Positions 1 to 7,967 of a stretch of DNA of 8,491 nucleotides are shown here, one piece after another (the first letter of the stretch is position 1; the number at the start of each line of letters is the position of its first letter). The notes beneath the pieces are model-generated. The model did no database searches. It was not told the origin of the DNA and saw only the letters and a list, made by a program, of their open reading frames with translations. The DNA is from Tannerella sp. (GTDB lineage: Bacteria > Bacteroidota > Bacteroidia > Bacteroidales > Tannerellaceae): positions 1 to 8,491 of the forward strand of contig JAISWC010000236.1 in assembly GCA_031271245.1 (NCBI GenBank), given 5' to 3'. Made by a program: the position numbers and the translations under genes.

Positions 1-811
1 ATTCCAGCACTTCGTTCATGTACTGTCCACCGATTTTGACGCTTCCGTTTTCGGCTACAATCAACATGCTGCTCTCCAGATTCCTGTCCCATACGGAGGT
101 CGAATAGCTCAGGCTGCCCATCCCTCCGTTCACGAAACGAAAATGAAGCATCCCCGAATCTTCAAAATCGGTCAGTCCGGCGTGGTTGAAATCGGAAAAA
201 CGCGCCTGTATGTCGCTGATGTCGCCGAAAAGCCAGTACATGATGTCGATGAAGTGAGAGAACTGCGTAAACAGCGTGCCGCCGTCCAGCGCGGCTTTGC
301 CATGCCAGCCGTCCGGCCGGTAATAGCGTTCGTCACGGTTCCAATAGCAGTTCAACTGCACCAGGTAGATGCGTCCCAGGCGGCCGGAGTCAATGAGTTC
401 CTTTATCCAGACCGAGGGCGGAGAATAACGGTTTTGCATGACGCAGAAGACTTGCTTCCGGTATTTCAATGCACTGAAAACAACCTTTTCCGCGTCGGCG
501 ACCGTCAGCGCCAGGGGTTTCTCGATCACGGCGTGGCAGCCGGCCTCTATCGCCTGAACGGCCATGGCCGCATGAAGGCCATTGGGTGTGCAGATATTGA
601 TTACGTCAATCTCCCGTTCGCAATGAAGCAGGTCTGTCAAACGGTTGAAAAAGGGGACGTTATATGCTTCAAGTCCCAGCGTATCTTTGGGGAGGACGTC
701 GCACAACGCCGCCAGTTCGGCGCCCGCGTCGCGCACAATCATTTCCGCATGGCGTTTGCCGATATGTCCGCATCCAACCACGGCAAAGCGTATCTTTTTC
801 TGCTCTTTCAT
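1..811 (-). CDS. Gfo/Idh/MocA-family nucleotide-sugar dehydrogenase, WbpB/WlbA-like (partial, C-terminus off the window)
   Basis: Reverse-strand translation from the ATG at 811 stays open for 270 residues to the window edge, so the 3' end is missing. The N-terminus has a Rossmann dinucleotide-binding motif, VVGCGHIGKRH (residues 11-21, GxGxxG). The family EKP motif lies at 97-99, with K98 the expected catalytic lysine, and DGGTLFTQFSHFID (176-189) supplies the usual active-site histidine (H186). The tail NGSVKIGGQYMNE resembles the WbpB/WlbA subgroup, which oxidises the C3 hydroxyl of UDP-N-acetylglucosaminuronic acid with NAD to give the 3-keto sugar. The gene begins 9 nt after the aminotransferase stop, and that enzyme would use the keto product, which supports this reading. 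The Gfo/Idh/MocA family is certain; the exact substrate is inferred from family resemblance and context. The protein should be cytoplasmic. Confidence 0.9.
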   Translation of the reverse strand, partial: MKEQKKIRFAVVGCGHIGKRHAEMIVRDAGAELAALCDVLPKDTLGLEAYNVPFFNRLTDLLHCEREIDVINICTPNGLHAAMAVQAIEAGCHAVIEKPLALTVADAEKVVFSALKYRKQVFCVMQNRYSPPSVWIKELIDSGRLGRIYLVQLNCYWNRDERYYRPDGWHGKAALDGGTLFTQFSHFIDIMYWLFGDISDIQARFSDFNHAGLTDFEDSGMLHFRFVNGGMGSLSYSTSVWDRNLESSMLIVAENGSVKIGGQYMNEVLE

Positions 812-820
812 CACTTTGTA

Positions 821-1948
821 TTATTTCCGGAAGAATTTGAGTATCTGTTCAATGATAAACTGCTGCATTTCGTCCGTCATTTCCGTGTGAATCGGCAGCG
901 AGAGCGCTTCCCGGCTCAACCGGGCGGATACGCCCGCATCGCCCGACACCCGCGCAACCCATTTGTAGGCTTCCTGTTCATGCACCGGAAGGGGATAATA
1001 CACCGTCGACGGTATGCCGCACGTTTTCAGGTGCGCCTGCAGTGCGTCGCGCCGTCCGTTCCCGACCTGAAGGGTGTACTGATGGTAGACATGGGTCGAA
1101 AAAGGGCTGCGCGCCGGAATCCTGATTTCATCCAGCGTGCTTAATACCCGGTCATAGCGCAACGCCGCTTTTCGGCGGGCGGCGGTAAATGCGTCCAGGT
1201 ATTTCAGTTTCACATCCAGAATGGCGGCCTGAATCGTATCCAGCCGGGAATTGCACCCGATGATTTCGTGACGGTATTTCTCCGTCTGCCCGTGGTTGGC
1301 CAGCATCCGGATGCGCCCGGCCAGGGCGCTGTCGGAGGTGACGGCGGCACCGCCGTCGCCGTAACAGGCCAGCGGTTTGGTCGGGAAAAACGACAGCGTC
1401 CCGGCATGACCGACGGCGCCGGCTTTCCGGACTGCGCCGTCGGAAAACGTGTATTCCGCGCCCAGCGACTGGGCATTGTCTTCTATTACCTTAATCCTGT
1501 ATTTCGCGGCGATTTTCATCACAGGCTCCATATCGCAGGTTTGCCCGAAAAGATGCACGGCAATGATGGCTTTGGTTTGCCGCGAGATGGCGTGTTCGAG
1601 CAGGCCGACATTCATGTTGAACGTTTCCGGGTCGACGTCGACCAGAATGGGGACAAGCCCCAGAGAGGCGACCGCCTCGGCGGCGGATATATAGGTGAAT
1701 GCGGGCAGGATGATTTCATCGCCGGGCTGCACGTCCAGCGCCTGCAGCACCAGGCGAATGGCGTCCGTGCCGTTGCCGCAGGGGATGACATGCGGCGTGT
1801 CGAGACAGGCAGCCAGATGGGTGCAAAACGCATGTACCTGCGGGCCATTGATAAAGGAGGCGCCGGTAATGACTTCGTTCACAGCAGCGTCAATCTCCTT
1901 TTTCAGTCGCCTGTACTGACCCTGCAAATCAACCATCTGAATATCCAT
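821..1948 (-). CDS. DegT/DnrJ/EryC1-family PLP-dependent sugar aminotransferase, WbpE/WlbC-like
   Basis: This 375-aa protein has the normal length for nucleotide-sugar aminotransferases of this family. The PLP Schiff-base lysine is K191 in SFFPTKPLACYGDGGA (186-201). VIEDNAQ (154-160) carries D157, which should contact the pyridine nitrogen, and ANHGQ (217-221) and GCNSRLDTIQAA (231-242) are further family signatures. The N-terminal MVDLQGQY is typical of the WbpE/WlbC and related subgroup. These enzymes use glutamate to transaminate a 3-keto nucleotide sugar, giving a 3-amino sugar for O-antigen, capsule or protein glycans. The ATG at 1948 lies 12 nt after the metG stop, with AGAAG just upstream as a weak ribosome binding site; the next gene starts 9 nt after its stop. 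Family certain, C3 specificity inferred from the neighbouring dehydrogenase. A ketosugar C4 aminotransferase is the main alternative. Confidence 0.93.
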   Translation of the reverse strand: MDIQMVDLQGQYRRLKKEIDAAVNEVITGASFINGPQVHAFCTHLAACLDTPHVIPCGNGTDAIRLVLQALDVQPGDEIILPAFTYISAAEAVASLGLVPILVDVDPETFNMNVGLLEHAISRQTKAIIAVHLFGQTCDMEPVMKIAAKYRIKVIEDNAQSLGAEYTFSDGAVRKAGAVGHAGTLSFFPTKPLACYGDGGAAVTSDSALAGRIRMLANHGQTEKYRHEIIGCNSRLDTIQAAILDVKLKYLDAFTAARRKAALRYDRVLSTLDEIRIPARSPFSTHVYHQYTLQVGNGRRDALQAHLKTCGIPSTVYYPLPVHEQEAYKWVARVSGDAGVSARLSREALSLPIHTEMTDEMQQFIIEQILKFFRK

Positions 1949-1960
1949 GGCGCGCTTCTG

Positions 1961-4003
<2,043 letters not shown>

Positions 4004-4013
4004 CTTTTTAAAT

Positions 4014-5795
4014 TTATGCGAAAGCGCTCCTTTTTTTGCGGGTGGAGCGTTCGGAACGCGCCGGGGCATTTCGCCGCCAGGGTTTCCCGCCGCTGTCCTC
4101 ACGGTTACCGAAGCCTTTGCCCTTCCGGCCTTTGCCTTCTTTTCCCTCTTTGCCTTCCTGTACCGGCTCGACGGAGATGGTGCGTCCGTCGACTTCGTAG
4201 CGGTTCATCCGGTCCATTACGCGCTGGGCGGCGCCTTTTTCCACTTCAAAAAAGGAATGTGTGTCGCAGAGGTCGATCCGTCCGATTTGCACCTTACCCG
4301 GGACGCAGCGGTTGATTAATTCCATCAACTGGTTCGGATACAGTCCGTCCGCTTTCCCGAAGTTCAGGATGAAACGTTTGTATCCTTCTTCAGCATTCTT
4401 TCCTCCTCCCCGCGAATAACGGTCGCTGCTGCGTTCTTTCCTGTTTTCCCGTCCCGGAGCCGTTTCGCTGACGATTTCAATCTCGTTCGCATCCCGGTAG
4501 TAGTCGATCATCCGGTTGAACTCCAGCGAAATCAGCCGCTTGATGATGTCTTCCTTTTCGAGCCATTCCAGTTTGCGAAAAACGGACGGCATCAGCGAGG
4601 CAATCTCCTTTTCGTTGACCTCGACTTTCTCAATCTGGTCGACGAGATTGAAGAGCTGTTTTTCGCAGATGGCCTTGCCGGTGGGAAGCTCTCCCTGCTC
4701 AAAGGTCTTGCGGATGATTTTGGCGATGTTACGAAGTTTTCCCTTTTCCTTGATGTGGCAAATGGCGATGGAGATGCCCGTTTTGCCAGCTCGTGCGGTG
4801 CGTCCGCTACGGTGCGTGTAGGATTCGGTTTCGTCGGGCAGGCCGTAGTGAAAGATGTGCGTCAGGTTGTCGACGTCGAGTCCGCGCGCCGCCACGTCGG
4901 TAGCCACCAGGAGCTGCAGGTTGCGGATGCGGAACTTCTGCATCACATAGTCGCGTTGTGCCTGGCTGAGTTCGCCGTGCAGTGAATCGGCGTTGTAGCC
5001 GTCCTGAATCAGTTTGTCGGCAATCTCCTGCGTCTCCTTGCGGGTACGGCAGAAAATGATGCCGTATACGTTGGGGTAATAGTCCACGAGCCGCTTAAGG
5101 GCAAGGTATTTGTCGCGTGCATGAACCATATAGTAGATGTGGCGGATGTTTTCGTTGCCTTCGTTTTTATTTCCGATGACGATTTCCTGCGGGTCGTGCA
5201 TGTACTGTTTGGTGATGCGGGCGATTTCCTGGGGCATGGTGGCCGAAAAGAGCAGCATGTTGCGCGAGGACGGCACTTCGGCCAGTATGGCGTTGAGGCT
5301 GTCGGAGAAGCCCATGTTGAGCATCTCGTCGGCTTCGTCGAGGATGACGCTTTTGATGGCACTCAGGTCAACGGTTTTGCGATTCAGTAGGTCGAGCAGT
5401 CGTCCGGGCGTGGCCACGACTACATGCACGCCCTTGCGGAGCGTTTTGATCTGGCTCTCAATGCTCGAACCGCCATAGACGGGCAGAACTTTCAGGCCGT
5501 CCATGTACTTGGAATAGTCATTCAGGTCGCCGGCGATTTGCAGGCAGAGTTCGCGTGTGGGGCAGAGTATCAACGCCTGCGGATAACGTTGTGACTGATT
5601 GATTTTCTGCAGGACGGGCAGTCCGTAGGCCGCCGTTTTACCCGTCCCCGTCTGTGCGAGGGCGATTACGTCGTTGTCGTTTCCCAGCAACAGAGGAATC
5701 ACTTCCTCCTGTACCGGCATGGGGACTTCGTAACCCATTTCACGGATTGCCTGCAACAGAGGTGCGGCAACTCCCAATTCTTCAAATGTCTTCAA
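4014..5795 (-). CDS. deaD: DEAD-box ATP-dependent RNA helicase, DeaD/CsdA type, with DbpA-like RNA-binding domain
   Basis: This 593-aa protein unwinds RNA duplexes using ATP; relatives act in ribosome assembly, RNA decay and cold adaptation. The motifs are in order: the Q-motif region with PMPVQ (25-29), Walker A AQTGTGKT (47-54), PTREL (79-83), TPGR (129-132), DEAD (153-156), SAT (184-186), ATDVAARGLD (298-307) and HRSGRTARAG (328-337). After a linker, residues 472-545 (KRFILNFG... to ISVEPV) match the DbpA/DeaD-type RRM-like RNA-binding domain. A basic, low-complexity G/K/R/E tail follows (about 548-593). The start is TTG at 5795: the product begins (M)KTFEELGV as in relatives, an in-frame TAA lies only two codons upstream, and the first in-frame ATG (residue 20) would remove the N-terminal helix. 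It is the first gene of the minus-strand operon, with a promoter-like TATCTTTG about 30 nt upstream. The symbol rests on domain layout; the helicase call itself is secure. Confidence 0.96.
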   Translation of the reverse strand: MKTFEELGVAAPLLQAIREMGYEVPMPVQEEVIPLLLGNDNDVIALAQTGTGKTAAYGLPVLQKINQSQRYPQALILCPTRELCLQIAGDLNDYSKYMDGLKVLPVYGGSSIESQIKTLRKGVHVVVATPGRLLDLLNRKTVDLSAIKSVILDEADEMLNMGFSDSLNAILAEVPSSRNMLLFSATMPQEIARITKQYMHDPQEIVIGNKNEGNENIRHIYYMVHARDKYLALKRLVDYYPNVYGIIFCRTRKETQEIADKLIQDGYNADSLHGELSQAQRDYVMQKFRIRNLQLLVATDVAARGLDVDNLTHIFHYGLPDETESYTHRSGRTARAGKTGISIAICHIKEKGKLRNIAKIIRKTFEQGELPTGKAICEKQLFNLVDQIEKVEVNEKEIASLMPSVFRKLEWLEKEDIIKRLISLEFNRMIDYYRDANEIEIVSETAPGRENRKERSSDRYSRGGGKNAEEGYKRFILNFGKADGLYPNQLMELINRCVPGKVQIGRIDLCDTHSFFEVEKGAAQRVMDRMNRYEVDGRTISVEPVQEGKEGKEGKGRKGKGFGNREDSGGKPWRRNAPARSERSTRKKRSAFA

Positions 5796-5824
5796 AATTT
5801 ATTGTTTAATAAGATAAGAGACTG

Positions 5825-5832
5825 CAAAGATA
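5825..5832 (-). promoter_or_regulatory. Bacteroidota -7 promoter element for the helicase-metG-glycan operon
   Basis: On the minus strand this reads TATCTTTG, a perfect match to the Bacteroidota sigma-ABfr -7 consensus TAnnTTTG. It lies 29 nt before the TTG start, so the predicted leader is only about 20-25 nt. No clear TTTG -33 box sits at the expected distance upstream (the region around 5851-5856 reads AGATGCAGG), so the call rests on the -7 match and position. Confidence 0.65.
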
Positions 5833-5901
5833 CATACTTAATTCGAAAATACCTGCATCTGCCGCGGAATTCGTTGGAAAAAACAGCACAGTGCGCGCAG
5901 C

Positions 5902-5924
5902 GTAGAGACGCAGAATTTTGCGTC
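5902..5924. repeat. Degenerate GTAGAGACG palindromic repeat (decayed copy)
   Basis: The left arm GTAGAGACG at 5902-5910 is identical to the left arm of the palindrome at 6081. The core 5907-5924 (GACGCA, GAATTT, TGCGTC) is palindromic except for one G/T pair. The outer right arm, where TCTAC would be expected, reads AGCGT instead, so the copy looks decayed. Confidence 0.6.
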
Positions 5925-5939
5925 AGCGTCCGTATACAT

Positions 5940-6014
5940 GAAAATTTTCTGCCAGCGGCGCTGAATTTACACACGTAAGAAAATTCATCTCCCCACGCGA
6001 GAAAATTTACTGCC
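5940..6014. repeat. Pair of GAAAATTTnCTGCC direct repeats with AT-rich inverted-repeat remnants
   Basis: GAAAATTTTCTGCC (5940-5953) and GAAAATTTACTGCC (6001-6014) match at 13 of 14 positions, 61 bp apart. Between them, GAATTTAC (about 5963-5970) and GTAAGAAAATTC (5975-5986) form an imperfect inverted repeat. A further TGAAATTTTG follows at about 6027-6036. Function unknown; the pattern suggests decayed small repeats rather than a coding sequence. Confidence 0.5.
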
Positions 6015-6080
6015 TGTCGGACGGGGTGAAATTTTGTGTCTGTATGCGTGCGAGGCAGCGCCGTACCGGGCACGACTGCT

Positions 6081-6108
6081 GTAGAGACGCGGCGCGCCAC
6101 GTCTCTAC
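6081..6108. repeat. 28-bp near-perfect palindrome with GTAGAGACG/CGTCTCTAC arms
   Basis: Arms GTAGAGACG (6081-6089) and CGTCTCTAC (6100-6108) are perfect reverse complements around a palindromic GGCGCGCC centre (6091-6098). The only mismatch in 14 pairs is C6090 against A6099. The single-strand form would be a strong hairpin. No T-run follows it on either strand, and it lies upstream of both flanking promoters, so a terminator role is unlikely. Similar GTAGAGACG-armed palindromes are, to my recollection, dispersed in many Bacteroidota genomes. Confidence 0.85.
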
Positions 6109-6244
6109 CCCGGGTCCGGTTCATCAGCAGGTATCCGGAGATAACGTCCATCTGAATTCTGATGTTATTTATGAAGGCGTACGTCAAAATACGGAGAGGG
6201 AACAACTATAGCACCTCAAAAAAAGATTTAGCCAATACGCGCCG

Positions 6245-6279
6245 CTCAATTCTCAATTCTCAATTCTCAATTCTCAATT
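6245..6279. repeat. Five tandem copies of CTCAATT
   Basis: Five identical 7-bp units occupy 35 bp and are followed by TTT. The array lies upstream of the right-hand promoter and outside any gene. A 7-bp unit in perfect tandem array can change copy number by strand slippage. Confidence 0.95.
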
Positions 6280-6301
6280 TTTACCGTCCGGATGTCATTC
6301 T

Positions 6302-6339
6302 TAATTTTGCATGTTTCATGCAAAAAACACGTATCTTTG
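6302..6339 (+). promoter_or_regulatory. Bacteroidota promoter for the right-hand operon
   Basis: TATCTTTG at 6332-6339 is a perfect TAnnTTTG -7 element, 28 nt before the ATG at 6368. TTTG at 6306-6309 is a candidate -33 box, separated from it by 22 nt, slightly longer than the usual spacing of about 19-20. TAATTTTG at 6302-6309 also fits TAnnTTTG and could be a second -7 element exactly 30 bp upstream. Confidence 0.75.
6305..6325. promoter_or_regulatory. Perfect inverted repeat inside the promoter, candidate operator
   Basis: TTTTGCATG (6305-6313) and CATGCAAAA (6317-6325) are exact reverse complements around a 3-nt TTT spacer. The repeat covers the candidate -33 box and ends 6 nt before the -7 element, where a dimeric repressor or activator would bind. 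The short, AT-rich stem makes an RNA terminator unlikely. No regulator is identified. Confidence 0.55.
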
Positions 6340-6367
6340 CGCAGTCTTAATTTAAACAGAGTTAGAC

Positions 6368-6688
6368 ATGAACGAAGAAAAAGATTTTATGTATGACGAG
6401 GATGAAGCCGTACGGTTCATCCGGAACTATCTTCCGCAGGAGATGAAGGAACGCTTCAGTGACGACGATCTGATTTATTTCATCGATTTGATTTCCGAAT
6501 ATTATGAGTCGAAAGGATTTTTCGACGGAGCGGACGATGAGGTAGTGGAGATTGACGAAGACGAACTGGTGCAGTACGTTGTGAAAAATGCCGCCCGTGA
6601 TGACGTGGGCAAGCTGGATGCCGGCGACGTGACGATGATCGTACAGGGTGAGCTGGCCTACTGCGAATCGATACATCTGTTCGAGTAG
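6368..6688 (+). CDS. Uncharacterised small acidic protein
   Basis: This 106-aa protein is the first gene after the TATCTTTG promoter, with its ATG at 6368 about 20-25 nt from the predicted transcript start. I recognise no named domain. It is strikingly acidic: about 30 Asp/Glu against roughly 9 Lys/Arg, in clusters such as MYDEDEA (8-14), SDDD (31-34) and EIDEDE (60-65). There is no signal peptide, membrane segment or cysteine motif (one Cys near the end), so it is probably cytoplasmic. The C-terminal part, VTMIVQGELAYCESIHLFE, is more hydrophobic and looks folded. It recalls hypothetical proteins conserved in Bacteroidales, though that is memory rather than a search. Codon use and GC content match the neighbours, and the reading frame and promoter position make it a real gene. 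It ends 8 nt before the OmpA lipoprotein gene. Function unknown; no assignment is offered. Confidence 0.88.
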   Translation: MNEEKDFMYDEDEAVRFIRNYLPQEMKERFSDDDLIYFIDLISEYYESKGFFDGADDEVVEIDEDELVQYVVKNAARDDVGKLDAGDVTMIVQGELAYCESIHLFE

Positions 6689-6696
6689 ACCGTGCG

Positions 6697-7320
6697 ATGA
6701 AGGAAAAAGTGAAACGCCGGTGTGGCTGGCTGTTCTGCCTGGTCGTTGCGTTTGCCGGGTGCAAGTCGAGCGAGACGGCGGAAAGCATGGCCGCCAAAAC
6801 GGCCGCAGAGGCCGTCGGCGGCGCTGCCATCGGTGGCGCGGCGGGCGTCTACATCGGCAAAAAGATGGCGGAACGGAAAGTAGAACTGGATGTCGTTTTG
6901 CCCCGGAAAAGGGCGATCGAAACGGTGAAGAAGGGGGAAGCCGTGAAAGTGACGTTCGATTCCGGTTTGCTGTTTTTGAAGAATGCCAGTACGCTCAGCG
7001 ATACGGCCAAATACATCCTGCGGCAGTTGACGGCCTGCGTGAACCGTTATCCGGATACTGATCTGAGGATTGTCTGTTACACGGATAACGCAGGCGAAGC
7101 GGAACTGAACCGCATTCTGTCGGAACGGCGCGCCAAAAGCATCCGGGATTGCCTGGCGGAGCAGGGCGTAGCTACAAGCCGGATGAACTTCAAGGGCATG
7201 GGTGTGCTCTACCCGGCGGCAGACAACCGTACGCCGGCGGGACGCGCACAAAACCGCCGAGTGGAAATCTGGTTCCTGGCCGGTGAACAGATGGTACGCG
7301 AAGCGCAGTTGCACAAATAA
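6697..7320 (+). CDS. OmpA-family lipoprotein with glycine zipper (peptidoglycan-binding)
   Basis: This 207-aa precursor has a positively charged N-terminus (MKEKVKRR), a hydrophobic stretch (about 10-20) and a lipobox-like AFAGC that places the lipidated cysteine at C22. Phe at -3 is unusual but tolerated in Bacteroidota. A glycine-zipper segment, AVGGAAIGGAAGVYIG (39-54), follows and may insert in or associate with membrane. Residues 83-193 form an OmpA C-terminal-like domain: YTDNAG (128-133, D130) and LSERRAKSI (141-149, R145) hold the two residues expected to bind diaminopimelate, and the closing block is GRAQNRRVEIWF (182-193). The protein should tether the outer membrane to the cell wall in the periplasm. 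The gene starts 8 nt after the acidic-protein stop, without a strong ribosome binding site, and is probably cotranscribed. Family call secure; individual role unknown. Confidence 0.93.
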   Translation: MKEKVKRRCGWLFCLVVAFAGCKSSETAESMAAKTAAEAVGGAAIGGAAGVYIGKKMAERKVELDVVLPRKRAIETVKKGEAVKVTFDSGLLFLKNASTLSDTAKYILRQLTACVNRYPDTDLRIVCYTDNAGEAELNRILSERRAKSIRDCLAEQGVATSRMNFKGMGVLYPAADNRTPAGRAQNRRVEIWFLAGEQMVREAQLHK

Positions 7321-7380
7321 AACGAACCCCTTCAAGCCCATTTCGCAAATGATTCGTATTTTTACCGGAAAATACAGCGT

Positions 7381-7965
7381 ATGAAAAATGAAACAGCCCT
7401 GTTGACAGACGATTTGAAAGCGGCGTGCAACGTTTTGCGCAACGGCGGGCTAATTCTGTATCCCACCGACACGGTCTGGGGGATCGGATGCGATGCGACC
7501 TGCGCCGAAGCGGTGGAACGCATCTACGTGCTGAAACGCCGCGCCGACCGTAAGGCGATGCTGGTCCTGCTCGACAGCGCAGCCCGGCTGGAGACCTGCG
7601 TGGAAGAAGTCCCCGCCATCGCGCGGGAACTGCTGGAAGTGGCCGTCACGCCGCTGACGATCATCTATTCAAAGGCGCGCACCGTGGCGCCGAACCTGCC
7701 GGGCGAAGACGGCAGCCTCGGCATCCGTATTACGAACGAACTGTATTCCGGCCAGCTGTGCCAAATGTTTCGCAGGCCTGTTGTTTCCACTTCGGCCAAT
7801 CTCAGCGGCCAGCCCTCGCCGGCCACGTTCCGGGAGATTGCGGAAGAGATTCGGGCGGGCGTCGACTACGTTGTCCGTTACCGGCAGGACGACACCCGTC
7901 CGGCGCGTCCGTCGGGTATCCTGCGAATCGGCGCCGGCGGTCTGGTTCAAGTAATCCGGGAATAG
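7381..7965 (+). CDS. tsaC: L-threonylcarbamoyladenylate synthase (TsaC/YrdC, single-domain)
   Basis: The product uses threonine, bicarbonate and ATP to make threonylcarbamoyl-AMP, the first step of the t6A37 modification of ANN-decoding tRNAs. At 194 aa it has the length of TsaC/YrdC and lacks the extra Sua5 domain. Motifs are YPTDTVWGIGCDA (27-39), KRR with K58 (52-58), PLTIIY (91-96), GIRIT (114-118) and STSANLSG (136-143), the nucleotide- and threonine-binding blocks of the family. The C-terminal PSGI (177-180) replaces the more common PST/SSI. The ATG at 7381 has GGAAAA about 8 nt upstream as its ribosome binding site. The 60-nt gap after the lipoprotein gene has no clear terminator, and TATTTTTA (7357-7364) is only a weak -7-like match, so read-through from the upstream promoter is likely. 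It stops 2 nt before the sugar transferase gene. A YciO-like paralogue is the alternative but less likely. Confidence 0.92.
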   Translation: MKNETALLTDDLKAACNVLRNGGLILYPTDTVWGIGCDATCAEAVERIYVLKRRADRKAMLVLLDSAARLETCVEEVPAIARELLEVAVTPLTIIYSKARTVAPNLPGEDGSLGIRITNELYSGQLCQMFRRPVVSTSANLSGQPSPATFREIAEEIRAGVDYVVRYRQDDTRPARPSGILRIGAGGLVQVIRE

Positions 7966-7967
7966 TC

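Larger units (their letters stand above)
5796..6367. other. Intergenic divergent control region, no convincing gene
   Basis: These 572 bp separate the two divergent operons. Open frames here are short or run through palindromes and promoters, and none resembles a protein I recognise. The gap holds a minus-strand promoter near its left end, a cluster of short AT-core and GTAGAGACG palindromes (about 5902-6108), an apparently plain stretch (about 6109-6244), five CTCAATT tandem units (6245-6279), and the plus-strand promoter with an embedded inverted repeat (6302-6339). I see no tRNA, riboswitch or intrinsic terminator. Confidence 0.75.

Noticed and set aside
143..1144. Plus-strand open frame of 333 codons
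   Set aside because: It is the complement of the Gfo/Idh and DegT genes, runs across their junction, and shows no protein-family features.
4004..4102. Upstream in-frame ATG for metG giving 33 extra residues
   Set aside because: The extension overlaps the helicase coding end, is unlike MetG N-termini, and the ATG at 4003 starts exactly at the family's usual beginning.
5792..6205. Minus-strand open frame of 137 codons in the intergenic gap
   Set aside because: It runs through both GTAGAGACG palindromes and over the helicase promoter and start, ends inside the helicase start, and shows no domain or consistent codon pattern.
6245..6279. CRISPR-like repeats
   Set aside because: The units are 7 bp and directly abutting with no spacers, and no cas genes are present.
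6305..6325. Intrinsic terminator
   Set aside because: The stem is short and AT-rich, there is no proper T-run after it, and it lies within a promoter with no upstream plus-strand gene to terminate.
6658..7341. Minus-strand open frame of 227 codons
   Set aside because: It is antisense to the OmpA-like lipoprotein gene, whose motifs are clear; the reverse translation has none.
7321..7380. Separate promoter for tsaC
   Set aside because: TATTTTTA (7357-7364) matches the -7 consensus at all but the last base, but no TTTG lies at a suitable -33 distance, so it was not listed as a feature.
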